From the NCBI GenBank assembly GCA_036171275.1, contig JAVHQT010000054.1, positions 1 through 40,658 on the forward strand: 40,658 nucleotides of DNA. The letters run 5' to 3'. The DNA comes from PALSA-1006 sp036171275. GTDB lineage: Bacteria; Pseudomonadota; Gammaproteobacteria; Burkholderiales; Gallionellaceae. Of this stretch, positions 32,139 to 40,652 are shown piece after piece (within the stretch, counting starts at the first letter, position 1; every line of letters starts with the position of its first letter). The translations under genes and the position numbers were made by a program. The notes beneath the pieces were generated by a model. The model did no database searches and was not told where the DNA came from. It saw only the letters and a list, made by a program, of their open reading frames with translations.

Positions 32139-34001
32139 TTAGTTGAGATCAGCGAGAGCCGTTTGAACGCGAGAAACAATGCCTGCTGAATTTAAACCAC
32201 ACGCTGCGAGTAGTTTGGTGGGCTCGCCTTGTTCGATAAATTCATCCGGCAAACCCAATATAATCAATGGCTTACAAATTCCGTTCTGAGCAAGAAATTC
32301 GGCGACTGCGCTGCCCGCACCACCCTGGACGGTATTTTCTTCCACGGTAAGCAACAGCGAATGGCTCGCCGCCAAGCTCAAAATCAATGCACTGTCTAAC
32401 GGTTTAATAAAGCGCATATTGGCAACGCTGGCATTCAGTGTTTCTGCCGCTTGTAGCGCCGGAGCTAGCATTGAGCCAAACGCAAAAATCGCCACTTTTT
32501 CGCCTTGCCGGCGCAATTCGCCTTTGCCGACGGGTAAGCTGTCCAGCGATTTTTGCACCGCCACGCCACTACCGCTGCCGCGCGGATAACGTACCGCCGT
32601 CGGCGACTGCATTTGGTATGCGGTGCTAAGTAGTTGCCGGCATTCGTTTTCGTCCGCCGGTGCCATGATGGTTAAATTGGGGATGCAGCGTAAAAAGCTC
32701 AGATCAAAACTACCGGCGTGTGTTGCGCCATCTGCACCCACCAAGCCGCCGCGATCAATGGCGAACATGACCGGTAAATTTTGAATGGCAATGTCGTGAA
32801 TTAGTTGGTCATACGCGCGTTGTAAAAAAGTGGAATAAATCGCCACTACCGGTTTGTAACCCTCGCACGCCAAGCCGGCGGCAAAGGTCAGCGCGTGTTG
32901 CTCGGCGATGCCAACATCGAAATAACGTTGCGGAAATTGTGCCGCGAAATCGCCTAGGCCAGAACCTTCGCACATGGCGGGCGTGATGCCGACCAGCTTT
33001 TCATCCACTGCCGCCATGTCACATAACCATTCTCCAAAAATTTGCGTGTAAGTTTTTTTCTGCGCGGGTTTTGGAATAATGCCTTGAATTGGATCAAATT
33101 TGCTAACACCATGATATAAAAGACAATTTTTTTCTGCATGCGCATAGCCTTTGCCTTTTTGCGTGACGACGTGTAGAAATTGCGGACCTTCTAATTGGCG
33201 GATATTTTGCAAAGTGGTGATCAGCGTATCTAAATTATGCCCGTCAATTGGACCGATATAATTAAACCCCAACTCCTCAAACATCGTTCCAGGCGTGACC
33301 ATGCCCTTAACGTGTTCTTCGGCGCGTTTGGCAAATTCCAGTACCGGCGGCATGCCTTTCAGTACTTTTTCGCTGCCGCGCCGCATGGCCGCATAAAAAC
33401 GTCCGGACATTAATTTCGCCAGATAATTATTCAGCGCGCCGACCGGAGTGGAAATTGACATATCGTTGTCGTTCAAAATCACCAGCAAATTCGCGTCTAG
33501 TGTGCCGGCATTATTCAACGCTTCAAACGCCATGCCACCCGTCATTGCACCGTCGCCGATAATCGCCACCGCCCGTTTTTCGGTGCCCGCTAATCGTGCC
33601 GCCACCGCCATGCCGAGCGCCGCGGAAATCGAGGTGCTGGAATGCCCAGTGCCGAATGCATCGTAAGGACTTTCGTCGCGTTTTGGGAAACCCGCCAGGC
33701 CGTCTTTCATGCGCAAAGTCTTCATTGCCTCGCGTCGCCCAGTCAAAATTTTGTGCGCGTAAGTTTGATGGCCGACATCCCACACCAAGGCGTCGTCCGG
33801 TGTGTTGAACACGTAGTGCAGGGCGATGGTCAGCTCAATTGTGCCTAGATTGGAAGAGAGATGGCCGCCGGTTTGGCTGACGGATTCAATCAGAAAAGCA
33901 CGTAATTCTTCGGCTAAGGGTGGCAGTTGTTTGCGCTCCAACTGCCGGAGTTCTAGGGGCGAATTAAGCTGCGGCAATAGCGGCATTGGGGCGGATGACA
34001 T
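32139..34001 (-). CDS. dxs: 1-Deoxy-D-xylulose-5-phosphate synthase
   Basis: 620 residues. This thiamine-diphosphate enzyme joins pyruvate and glyceraldehyde-3-phosphate, the first step of the MEP isoprenoid pathway. It has DVGHQTYAHKILTGRR near residue 75, the ThDP/Mg motif IGDGAMTGGMAFEALNNAG ending ND at about residues 148-178, FEELGFNYIGPIDGHNLD, and the transketolase pyrimidine domain YSTFLQRAYDQLIHDIAIQN and DRGGLVGADGATHAG. Its ATG overlaps the ispA stop (TAATG), so the two consecutive isoprenoid genes are translationally coupled. Confidence 0.97.
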   Translation of the reverse strand: MSSAPMPLLPQLNSPLELRQLERKQLPPLAEELRAFLIESVSQTGGHLSSNLGTIELTIALHYVFNTPDDALVWDVGHQTYAHKILTGRREAMKTLRMKDGLAGFPKRDESPYDAFGTGHSSTSISAALGMAVAARLAGTEKRAVAIIGDGAMTGGMAFEALNNAGTLDANLLVILNDNDMSISTPVGALNNYLAKLMSGRFYAAMRRGSEKVLKGMPPVLEFAKRAEEHVKGMVTPGTMFEELGFNYIGPIDGHNLDTLITTLQNIRQLEGPQFLHVVTQKGKGYAHAEKNCLLYHGVSKFDPIQGIIPKPAQKKTYTQIFGEWLCDMAAVDEKLVGITPAMCEGSGLGDFAAQFPQRYFDVGIAEQHALTFAAGLACEGYKPVVAIYSTFLQRAYDQLIHDIAIQNLPVMFAIDRGGLVGADGATHAGSFDLSFLRCIPNLTIMAPADENECRQLLSTAYQMQSPTAVRYPRGSGSGVAVQKSLDSLPVGKGELRRQGEKVAIFAFGSMLAPALQAAETLNASVANMRFIKPLDSALILSLAASHSLLLTVEENTVQGGAGSAVAEFLAQNGICKPLIILGLPDEFIEQGEPTKLLAACGLNSAGIVSRVQTALADLN

Positions 34002-34888
34002 TAAAATTTCCTCATCACAATAAAGTCCGCTAATTCACGCAGGCGAGTTCCAGATTCTTCAAATAAATCAAGGGCTTGCAATGCTTCCTGATGAAGCTCT
34101 GCTGCCATTTTTTTTGCCGCGCTGACACCGAGTAAAGAAACATAGGTCGGTTTGTCGTGGTCGGCGTCTTTTCCGGCTGTTTTGCCTAATGTGGCGGTAT
34201 CAGCTTCGGCATCCAGCACATCATCGACTACCTGAAACGCCAAACCGACGCATTTGCCGTAATGGTCGAGTTGGTCGAGTTGCGCTTGTTCCAGTTCGCC
34301 GCAATACGCGCCTAACACAATCGCCGCGCGAATCAATGCGCCGGTTTTGTGAATGTGCATAAATTCTAATTCGGATAGCGTGAGCGGTAAGCCAACGCTC
34401 GCTAAATCGAACGCTTGACCGCCCGCCATGCCGCGTGAACCGGAGGCTTGCGCCAGCAATTTGATCATTTTCAATTGTCGCAAGGGGTCATCGCTTAAAC
34501 AAGAATCAGACAATAATTGGAACGCCAGACTTTGCAGGGCATCGCCCACCAGCAAGGCACTGGCTTCGTCATACTCGATGTGACAAGTGGGCTTGCCGCG
34601 CCGTAACACATCGTTATCCATGCAGGGCATGTCGTCATGCACCAGCGAATACGCGTGAATTAACTCGACCGCGGCGGCGGCAAAATTCACCTTTTCCAGC
34701 GGTGCACCGGCCAATTCACCCGCCGCAAAAGCCAACAAAGGACGGACGCGCTTGCCACCATCCAATACGCTGTAACGCATGGCTGAATGCAAACGCTGTG
34801 GCGCGATGTCCGCTGCCGGCAAGACCTGACGTAAAACCGTTTCAAATTGTTGTTGATGTGCGCTGACCCACGCCGAGAAATTAGACAT
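34001..34888 (-). CDS. ispA: (2E,6E)-Farnesyl diphosphate synthase
   Basis: 295 residues, cytoplasmic. It adds isopentenyl diphosphate to DMAPP and GPP to give FPP, precursor of undecaprenyl phosphate and quinones. First Asp-rich motif DDMPCMDND at about 86-94 and second QVVDDVLDAEAD at about 219-230. GGKRVRPLLAFAAGEL near 45 binds IPP. The length and the two-residue insertion in the first motif fit short-chain bacterial IspA. It overlaps xseB by eight bases and dxs by one. Confidence 0.96.
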   Translation of the reverse strand: MSNFSAWVSAHQQQFETVLRQVLPAADIAPQRLHSAMRYSVLDGGKRVRPLLAFAAGELAGAPLEKVNFAAAAVELIHAYSLVHDDMPCMDNDVLRRGKPTCHIEYDEASALLVGDALQSLAFQLLSDSCLSDDPLRQLKMIKLLAQASGSRGMAGGQAFDLASVGLPLTLSELEFMHIHKTGALIRAAIVLGAYCGELEQAQLDQLDHYGKCVGLAFQVVDDVLDAEADTATLGKTAGKDADHDKPTYVSLLGVSAAKKMAAELHQEALQALDLFEESGTRLRELADFIVMRKF

Positions 34889-35123
34889 CGCTGACCTTTG
34901 CGCCTTCAGCGAAATTTTTTAATACACCGTCTTCCAACACGCGCACTTGTTGCTGCACGTCATCTAAGCGATGACGGCATTGCTGCAACAAAACCGCACC
35001 GCGCTGATAGGCACTGAGCGAATCTTCCAGTGACAATTGACCGGACTCCATATTGGCGACCACCTGTTCCAGCGCTAATAAATCAGCTTCAAAGGTTGAG
35101 GTTTTAGGAATTTTTGTCGCCAT
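34881..35123 (-). CDS. xseB: Exodeoxyribonuclease VII small subunit
   Basis: 80 residues, a short alpha-helical protein: FEADLLALEQVVANMESGQL followed by SLEDSLSAYQRGAVLLQQC, the standard XseB helix pair. With XseA it forms the single-strand-specific exonuclease VII. It is the first gene of the xseB-ispA-dxs operon, a conserved proteobacterial order. The Cys/Glu-rich C-terminus (EDGVLKNFAEGAKVSDV) is ordinary. Confidence 0.95.
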   Translation of the reverse strand: MATKIPKTSTFEADLLALEQVVANMESGQLSLEDSLSAYQRGAVLLQQCRHRLDDVQQQVRVLEDGVLKNFAEGAKVSDV

Positions 35124-35228
35124 GATGAGTTAACCGAGTTACGAAAGGCGTGCATTTTACCCAACCCGCATTGCAAGCGCTACTTTTGCTTGAGTTCAGG
35201 TAATTCATTCAGCCAAGAGGCATGAAAA

Positions 35229-35259
35229 ACGCCGTTCGTGGTGAGTTCGTGAACGGCGT
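35229..35259. repeat. Dispersed REP-like hairpin, copy C
   Basis: ACGCCGTTC (35229-35237) and GAACGGCGT (35251-35259) form a nine-base stem. The core CCGTTCGTGGTGAG matches 14 bases of the complement of copy B (about 23629-23642). It lies between the alkD 3' end and the xseB start on the same strand. Confidence 0.55.
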
Positions 35260-35306
35260 AGCACGAACGGTTTGATGCGATTTTCAGCTAATTGAGCTGA
35301 GTTTCT

Positions 35307-36038
35307 TTACAGAAAGTTGCCCTGTAAATACTGCTGTCGCAGTGCGCTAGGCATCCGTTCAATGGCGTAGCGCAACGTGGTTCTGGGCAGTTGCTGATAA
35401 TGTTTGCGTAAAAATGCTTCCGTTTGTGACGAATCGCGTTTGGCAATTTCCCGTAACATCCAGCCGACCGCTTTGTGGATTAAATCGTGTCGGTCTTGCA
35501 GCAAGCATTCGGCTAAACGCAACGTGTCATCAAACTGATTTTGCCGAATAAAATAAAAGCTAGCCACAATGGCGATGCGGCGCTCCCACAACCAATCTGA
35601 ACGCGCTAAGTCATCCAAAATGCCGCGTGCTTTATCGAATAAATAATGCCCTACAATCTGGGCTGCACTGCTGTCGACCAAGTCCCAATTGTTGATGAAA
35701 CGGGTGTGATCTAAATACAGCTGATAAGCGCTGTTTTTAGCCTCGACAGTGCCATGTTGATAAAAGTCAATCAGCAAATATAAGGCGAGCAAACGCTCTT
35801 CATGGTTGGATGAGCGCAGCATTTGACCCACGGTTTCAAGGTTTGTACCCCGAAATTCTTGGCTTAAGGCGCGCAGCGCAGGCACGTTAATCCCGATAAA
35901 AATATCGCCTTCGGCATACTGTCCTGGCCCTGTTTTAAAAAAACGTTGGGAAATTTTAGCCACTTCAGGATTGGCTAGTTGCTGTAATCTTGCCTGAATA
36001 ACTGGGTAATGATTGTTTATTGTCACCGCTATCGTCAT
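35307..36038 (-). CDS. AlkD-type DNA alkylation repair protein
   Basis: 243 residues, all-helical HEAT-like repeats of the DNA_alkylation family, which excise bulky or positively charged alkylated bases. Diagnostic segments: GINVPALRALSQEFRG, HEERLLALYLLIDFYQ, FINNWDLVDSSAAQIVG (the catalytic Trp/Asp region), WERRIAIVASFYFIRQ, LIHKAVGWMLREIAKRD and LPRTTLRYAIERM. I chose the ATG at 36038, seven bases after AAGGA; the in-frame ATG at 36044 abuts that site, and the longer frame to 36170 has no support. It stands alone. Confidence 0.88.
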   Translation of the reverse strand: MTIAVTINNHYPVIQARLQQLANPEVAKISQRFFKTGPGQYAEGDIFIGINVPALRALSQEFRGTNLETVGQMLRSSNHEERLLALYLLIDFYQHGTVEAKNSAYQLYLDHTRFINNWDLVDSSAAQIVGHYLFDKARGILDDLARSDWLWERRIAIVASFYFIRQNQFDDTLRLAECLLQDRHDLIHKAVGWMLREIAKRDSSQTEAFLRKHYQQLPRTTLRYAIERMPSALRQQYLQGNFL

Positions 36039-36288
36039 CGCCATTTCCTTTTGCTTTGAATTCACGCTTTTGTTTGAAGCACCGACTGCCTGCGTGCCAA
36101 GATGCGATATTAGGCGGCAGAGCCGAAGCGAAGCAAGCCCTTGATCTGCGATAGGGATCGGTCTAAACACGCGTCACAAATTAGGCTTTTGCGTCTGGGG
36201 CTTTTCTGCTAAAGTCCGCGCCGTTTTGCGCTGTTCAAAGCTGCCAAATTCAGGATAAATCAAGCATTACGAATTTTAAGGAATATCA

Positions 36289-36864
36289 ATGAAATCAATA
36301 GGTTATAAAAATATCGCTCTTATCGCAGGATTTTCGTTACTGATGTTCGCTACTCGTTTTCAGCATTTTGGTAATGCGTTTACCTTGCCCGACGCGTCGT
36401 TGGCGATTTTTTTCTTGGGCGGTTTGTATTTTGCGGGGCAAAAAATAGCGCGTTGGATTTTCTTGGCTTGGCTGCTTCAAGCCGCTGGAATTGATTATTG
36501 GGCGACGACGCAATTGGGCGTGAGCGATTGGTGTTTGACGCCCGCTTACCCTTTTTTAATTTTGGCGTATTTTGCACTTTGGTTTGCGGGGAAATGGATT
36601 GCGCCGCGCTGCAATGGGCGTGCCACAGATTTATGGTTGGTATTCACTGCTGCGACGTTGGCTTCTGTGCTGGCTTTTGGGATTTCAAATCTCAGTTTCT
36701 TTTTGTTTTCAGGGCGTTACGCGGAAATGTCGTTGTTTGAATATAGCTCACGCGTACTGCAATTCTTGCCTTCTTACCTTGCCGTCGCGCTATTTTATGT
36801 AGCGATTGCGCGGGCGATTCAACTATTATTTGCTTTGCGGCGTACGGCTGCACGCCTTGTTTGA
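36289..36864 (+). CDS. Integral membrane protein of unknown function
   Basis: 191 residues with five or six hydrophobic helices. Conserved-looking loop TRFQHFGNAFTLPDASLAIF after helix 1 (Leu-Pro-Asp-Ala-Ser motif), then a Trp/Tyr-rich loop (IDYWATTQLGVSDWCLTPAY). The size and compact helix pattern resemble vitamin-uptake S components, but I cannot assign it. AAGGA lies before the ATG. It ends 27 bases before msbA, so the two may be co-transcribed. No riboswitch-like structure is apparent upstream. Confidence 0.72.
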   Translation: MKSIGYKNIALIAGFSLLMFATRFQHFGNAFTLPDASLAIFFLGGLYFAGQKIARWIFLAWLLQAAGIDYWATTQLGVSDWCLTPAYPFLILAYFALWFAGKWIAPRCNGRATDLWLVFTAATLASVLAFGISNLSFFLFSGRYAEMSLFEYSSRVLQFLPSYLAVALFYVAIARAIQLLFALRRTAARLV

Positions 36865-36891
36865 TGTTGCTATCGCGCCGTTAATGTCTGC

Positions 36892-38658
36892 ATGACTAGT
36901 ACTCAACTTTACTTACGACTCCTTGGTTATATCAAACCATACTGGCGTACATTCGCTCTGTCTATCCTGGGCATGGCGGTCGCGGCCGCCACGGAAGCCA
37001 TGTTGCCTGCTTTGCTCAAGCCGATGTTAGATGGAACGTTTGTACACCGCGATGATGCGGTGATTCGCTGGGCCCCGGTTTTGCTTCTGGTCATTTTCTT
37101 CATTCGCGGCGTTGCTTCGTTTGTCGGTACCTTAGCGATCGGTTGGGTTGGCAATAAGCTGGTGATGGATTTACGTGAACTGATGTTTGCAAAATTACTG
37201 TCTTTGCCCGCGCGCTTTTTTGATAACCATTCCACTGGACAATTAATTTCTAAACTCACTTTTGATGTGACGCAAGTGACGGCTGCCGCAACCAATGTGG
37301 TGACAGTGATTTTGCGCGATACCATTACTGTGATCGGGTTAATGGCTTGGCTGCTGTATTTAAACTGGAAGTTAACCATGCTGACGCTGGTAATGTTGCC
37401 GATTATCGCTTTGATTATTAAGGTCATTAGTAATCGTGAGCGCGATGCCAGTCGAATGACTCAAGTCGCCATGGGCGATATTACTCAAGTGATTGAAGAA
37501 AGCGTAACTGCCCAAAAAGTAGTGAAATTATTTGGTGGTCAACCTTACGAAACGCTGCGTTTTTATCATCAAGCCAATTGGGTACGTCGTCATGCTATGA
37601 AGCAAGTCGTTGCCGCAGCCGCTAATGTACCCATTGTACAGATGGTGGCGGCGATGGCCTTGGCGGTCATAATGTATTTAGCCATTCAGCAAGCGCAAAC
37701 GGATGAATCCACGGTGGGAGGATTTTTATCTTTTATTGCAGCGATGTTAATGTTGACTTCGCCCGCTAAACGTATTGCCAGTGTGACTGAATTTTTGCAA
37801 CGGGGTCTTGCTGCTGCCGAAAGTGTGTTTGCGTTAATCGATACGCAAGGAGAAGTCGATTGCGGAACAACCCAACTCAGCCGTGCCCAAGGGCATTTGG
37901 TGTTTGAAAATGTCAGCCTGTCTTATCAAGAAGACGCACATTTTGCCTTGCGGGATATTTGTTTGGACATTCCGGCGGGGCAATCGGTTGCCTTGGTGGG
38001 CGCTTCGGGTAGCGGAAAATCGACTATGGCGAACTTAGTGCCGCGCTTTTATTTGCCTACACAGGGTCGCATTACCCTGGACGGATATGACTTGGCGGAA
38101 CTGACGTTAACCAGTTTGCGTGCCAATATCGCGCTGGTCAGTCAAGAAGTGGTGCTATTTAATGACACTATCAGCGCCAACATCGTTTATGGACAAGACC
38201 GCAATGTGCCAGAAATAGAAATTATTGCCGCTGCGAATGCCGCCCACGCCATGGAATTTATCCGCGATTTACCCGAAGGACTGAGTACCTTGGTGGGTGA
38301 AAAGGGGGTGCGTTTATCCGGTGGACAGCGCCAGCGCATCGCCATTGCTCGTGCGATTTTAAAAAATGCGCCGCTGTTGATTTTGGATGAAGCGACGTCG
38401 GCATTGGATAGCGAATCAGAGCGCCACGTGCAAGCCGCCTTGGAAACGCTGATGCAAGGGCGTACCACCTTGGTGATCGCGCATCGTTTGTCCACTATTG
38501 AAAAAGCAGACCTCATCGTTGTGATGCAAAAAGGACAGATTGTTGAAATCGGCACGCACCGTGAATTACTGAAAAAGAACGGCGTGTACGAACAATTGCA
38601 CCGCATTCAATTTGAATGGCATGATGCGGAAGCTGCAAAAACGCGCAAAAGTAGTTGA
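36892..38658 (+). CDS. msbA: MsbA-type lipid A export ABC transporter
   Basis: 588 residues, a half-size ABC exporter working as a homodimer to flip lipid A-core across the inner membrane. Six-helix domain about 15-305, ATPase domain about 335-580: Walker A GASGSGKS (370-377), Q-loop SQE near 417, signature LSGGQ (475-479), Walker B LLILDE (495-500), and H-loop IAHRLSTIEKADLIVVM. The ISNRERDASRMTQVAMGDIT loop and length match MsbA. The start follows a weak ribosome-binding site. No lpxK follows; the peroxiredoxin gene comes next with its own promoter. Confidence 0.9.
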   Translation: MTSTQLYLRLLGYIKPYWRTFALSILGMAVAAATEAMLPALLKPMLDGTFVHRDDAVIRWAPVLLLVIFFIRGVASFVGTLAIGWVGNKLVMDLRELMFAKLLSLPARFFDNHSTGQLISKLTFDVTQVTAAATNVVTVILRDTITVIGLMAWLLYLNWKLTMLTLVMLPIIALIIKVISNRERDASRMTQVAMGDITQVIEESVTAQKVVKLFGGQPYETLRFYHQANWVRRHAMKQVVAAAANVPIVQMVAAMALAVIMYLAIQQAQTDESTVGGFLSFIAAMLMLTSPAKRIASVTEFLQRGLAAAESVFALIDTQGEVDCGTTQLSRAQGHLVFENVSLSYQEDAHFALRDICLDIPAGQSVALVGASGSGKSTMANLVPRFYLPTQGRITLDGYDLAELTLTSLRANIALVSQEVVLFNDTISANIVYGQDRNVPEIEIIAAANAAHAMEFIRDLPEGLSTLVGEKGVRLSGGQRQRIAIARAILKNAPLLILDEATSALDSESERHVQAALETLMQGRTTLVIAHRLSTIEKADLIVVMQKGQIVEIGTHRELLKKNGVYEQLHRIQFEWHDAEAAKTRKSS

Positions 38659-38683
38659 CAGTTAACGTCCTGATCGTTAAATT
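38655..38683 (+). promoter_or_regulatory. Promoter of the peroxiredoxin gene
   Basis: TTGACA (38655-38660) overlapping the msbA stop, a 17-base spacer, and TAAATT (38678-38683); about 45 bases before the ATG, with AAGGAG as ribosome-binding site. Confidence 0.6.
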
Positions 38684-38731
38684 ATACCCTAGCAATTAAC
38701 TCAACCAATTATCACTTTTAAGGAGATTACT

Positions 38732-39331
38732 ATGGCTGTTCTCGTAGGCAAAACTGCACCCGATTTCACCGCAACTGCCGTGTTAGGCAACAATGAAATC
38801 ACTGACATCACTTTTTCCAAGGTTACGCAAGGCAAATATGCTGTAGTGTTTTTCTACCCGTTAGACTTTACTTTTGTCTGCCCTTCCGAATTGATAGCAT
38901 TTAATCACCGTTTGGCTGAATTCAAAGCACGCAATGTTGAAGTGTTAGGGGTGTCGATTGACTCACAATTTAGTCACCTGGCTTGGAAAAATACACCTGT
39001 TGAAAAAGGCGGCATTGGACAGGTAGGCTATACGCTGGTCGCTGACGTGAAGCACGAAATTTGCAAGGCTTACGACGTTGAATCGGATGGTGGCGTAGCG
39101 TTCCGTGGTTCGTTCCTAATTGACCGCGCTGGCATCGTGCAACACCAAGTGGTGAACAATTTGCCACTCGGTCGCAACATCGACGAAATGTTGCGCATGG
39201 TTGATGCGCTGCAATTCACTGAAGAACATGGTGAAGTTTGCCCTGCGGGTTGGAGCAAAGGTAAAGCCGGCATGAATGCTTCCACTGAGGGCGTGGCTAA
39301 GTATTTGTCTGCACATGCAGATAGTCTGTAA
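38732..39331 (+). CDS. 2-Cys peroxiredoxin (AhpC/Prx1 type)
   Basis: 199 residues, cytoplasmic thiol peroxidase reducing H2O2 and organic hydroperoxides. Peroxidatic Cys50 in YPLDFTFVCPSELIAF, resolving Cys170 in HGEVCPAGW, and the Arg in VAFRGSFLIDRAG complete a typical 2-Cys Prx1 enzyme. The strong AAGGAG ribosome-binding site and sigma-70 promoter suggest high expression. The GGIGQ segment near 93-97 may reflect overoxidation sensitivity. No ahpF is adjacent, so thioredoxin is the likely reductant. Confidence 0.95.
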   Translation: MAVLVGKTAPDFTATAVLGNNEITDITFSKVTQGKYAVVFFYPLDFTFVCPSELIAFNHRLAEFKARNVEVLGVSIDSQFSHLAWKNTPVEKGGIGQVGYTLVADVKHEICKAYDVESDGGVAFRGSFLIDRAGIVQHQVVNNLPLGRNIDEMLRMVDALQFTEEHGEVCPAGWSKGKAGMNASTEGVAKYLSAHADSL

Positions 39332-39363
39332 CTCTTTGTTTTTATTCAATTATTTGGATATAA

Positions 39364-39394
39364 TAAAAAAAGCTCCTGTTGGAGCTTTTTTTTG
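39364..39394 (+). terminator. Terminator after the peroxiredoxin gene
   Basis: AAAAAAAGCTCC-TGTT-GGAGCTTTTTTT at about 39365-39392: GC-rich tip, long A/T stem and T-run. Confidence 0.9.
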
Positions 39395-39423
39395 CGCGAA
39401 ACTTCAGGCTGAACTTTGTCGCG

Positions 39424-39450
39424 AAAAAAACCCGCGTGTGCGGGTTTTAG
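39424..39450 (-). terminator. Terminator after rpmG
   Basis: AAAACCCGC (39427-39435), GTGT loop, GCGGGTTTT (39440-39448); on the minus strand it is followed by a seven-T run. It ends the rpmB-rpmG transcript 17 bases beyond the rpmG stop. Confidence 0.9.
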
Positions 39451-39466
39451 TCAGAAAGAAAAAGCT

Positions 39467-39622
39467 TTATTTTAGCTTGGTTTCTTTGTAAGCAACATGC
39501 TTGCGAGCCACTGGATCAAACTTTTTGATTTCGAGTTTTTCGGGTGTGGTGCGTTTATTTTTGTCGGTAGTGTAGAAATGACCGGTGCCAGCGGTGGATT
39601 CTAATTTGATTTTTTCACGCAT
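39467..39622 (-). CDS. rpmG: Ribosomal protein L33 (bL33)
   Basis: 51 residues, MREKIKLESTAGTGHFYTTD, then KNKRTTPEKLEIKKFDPVAR and KHVAYKETKLK. Standard bL33 length. It lacks the CxxC zinc ribbon, so it is the zinc-free form. AGGAGTAAT precedes the ATG. It lies 12 bases downstream of rpmB on the same strand, the usual proteobacterial rpmB-rpmG order. Confidence 0.97.
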   Translation of the reverse strand: MREKIKLESTAGTGHFYTTDKNKRTTPEKLEIKKFDPVARKHVAYKETKLK

Positions 39623-39634
39623 TTTTATTACTCC

Positions 39635-39871
39635 TTAGATTTTTTCGCCATTGGCGCGCATTTCAAATAACACGGCATCAATGCCATTTTTGTCGATTGT
39701 GCGCAACGCGGCATTACTCAAACGCAATGATACCCAACGATTTTCGGATTCAACCCACAGGCGACGGCGCTGTAGATTCGGTAAAAAGCGACGCTTAGTT
39801 TTATTGTTTGCGTGAGAAACATTGTTACCCACCATTGGGCGTTTTCCAGTTACTTGACATACACGTGCCAT
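39635..39871 (-). CDS. rpmB: Ribosomal protein L28 (bL28)
   Basis: 78 residues: MARVCQVTGKRPMVGNNVSH, then TKRRFLPNLQRRRLWVESEN and VSLRLSNAALRTIDKNGIDA. Normal bL28 of the proteobacterial type. GGAG precedes the ATG. First gene of the rpmB-rpmG operon. Confidence 0.98.
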   Translation of the reverse strand: MARVCQVTGKRPMVGNNVSHANNKTKRRFLPNLQRRRLWVESENRWVSLRLSNAALRTIDKNGIDAVLFEMRANGEKI

Positions 39872-40292
39872 GATTTAGCTCCAGCCTGATTTTCAAAGAG
39901 GCGCGATTGTACTCGAAACTATTTTTCGGTTCAACTTTTTATCATGTCGAGTTGGTGGTTTTAATGTCCAAGTGCAACAATGTTAAGTTTGTCTGCCCAG
40001 CAAGCATTAAAGGCAAAAATACCTTCAGGAAGGAGCGGTTTGGCTGGGCATCTCCGGTTTAGCGACTTTCTCTGTCTGGCGTTGAGTTTTAGGCGATGTC
40101 GTCGAGCTGGCGTTGAGAGAACGCAGACAGGTCTGACCCTTTTGGCAAATACTGACGCATTAAGTCTTTGGTATTGTCGTTCTGCCCCGCTCCCACGGGC
40201 TGTGCCGGAGGGCAAAGTAAGCCGTGATGCCGGTGTTTTGAGTCAGCTTTGCAGGTTGAGCCATTTTGCGCCCCTGCCTCTCAGTAATGACG
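39872..40292. other. Gene-poor stretch with internal repeats
   Basis: Beyond the rpmB promoter, 39960-40290 holds TGCCCAGC/GCTGGGCA (39994-40001 and 40043-40050), a direct repeat CTGGCGTTGAG near 40077 and 40110, and CTGTCTG/CAGACAG arms around them. Two frames of about 85 and 109 codons on opposite strands overlap here with odd, Arg/Pro-rich translations and no ribosome-binding site. I read it as repeat or mobile-element debris beside the toxin-antitoxin genes, not as a gene. Confidence 0.4.
39906..39934 (-). promoter_or_regulatory. rpmB promoter
   Basis: On the minus strand TTGAAC (39934-39929), a 17-base spacer, TACAAT (39911-39906), about 35 bases before the rpmB ATG. Confidence 0.7.
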
Positions 40293-40336
40293 TTGACCCT
40301 ATCTTGTGACACGACTACAATCTCCCAAATTGGGAG
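40293..40336 (+). promoter_or_regulatory. higBA promoter with palindromic operator
   Basis: TTGACC (40293-40298), a 17-base spacer, TACAAT (40316-40321), immediately followed by the palindrome CTCCCAA-A-TTGGGAG (40322-40336), eight bases before the toxin ATG. Placement over the transcription start is typical for autorepression by the antitoxin. Confidence 0.75.
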
Positions 40337-40343
40337 GCATTCA

Positions 40344-40652
40344 ATGCGGGTGATTGCAAAAAGTACGCTGGTGAGATTTTGGAGTCAGTCGTATTACGCG
40401 GATGCTGAAGGTGCGTTACGAAGCTGGCATGACGAAACGCTCAAAGCCAACTGGAAAACGCCGCAAGATATAAAAAATCAATATGCCAAAGCCAGCATCT
40501 GCGGAAACAATCGGGTGGTGTTTAACAGTGCGGGCAATCAATCTCGCCTTGTTGTAGAAATGCAATATCGCGCTGGAATCGCCTGGGTCAAGTTTGTTGG
40601 AATACATGCGCAGTACGATCAAATTAACGTGGAGAACGTCAATGAATATTAA
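40344..40652 (+). CDS. higB: HigB-type toxin (mRNA interferase)
   Basis: 102 residues of the HigB_toxin branch of the RelE/ParE fold, which cleaves translated mRNA on the ribosome. Family segments: MRVIAKSTLVRFWSQS at the N-terminus, ALRSWHDETLKANWKTPQDI in the middle, SICGNNRVVFNSAGNQSRLV and AGIAWVKFVGIHAQYDQIN at the C-terminus. I chose the ATG at 40344, downstream of the promoter-operator; a longer frame would start before the promoter. The toxin precedes its antitoxin, the usual higBA order, with an 11-base overlap. Confidence 0.9.
   Translation: MRVIAKSTLVRFWSQSYYADAEGALRSWHDETLKANWKTPQDIKNQYAKASICGNNRVVFNSAGNQSRLVVEMQYRAGIAWVKFVGIHAQYDQINVENVNEY

Noticed and set aside
36171..36288. 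Possible riboswitch before the unknown membrane protein
   Set aside because: No recognisable cobalamin, thiamine or other conserved riboswitch core or helix set could be found.
39980..40309. 109-codon plus-strand frame before higB (and an opposing 84-codon frame)
   Set aside because: Overlaps the higBA promoter and operator; Arg/Pro/Leu-rich translation with no start signals; better explained as repeat debris.
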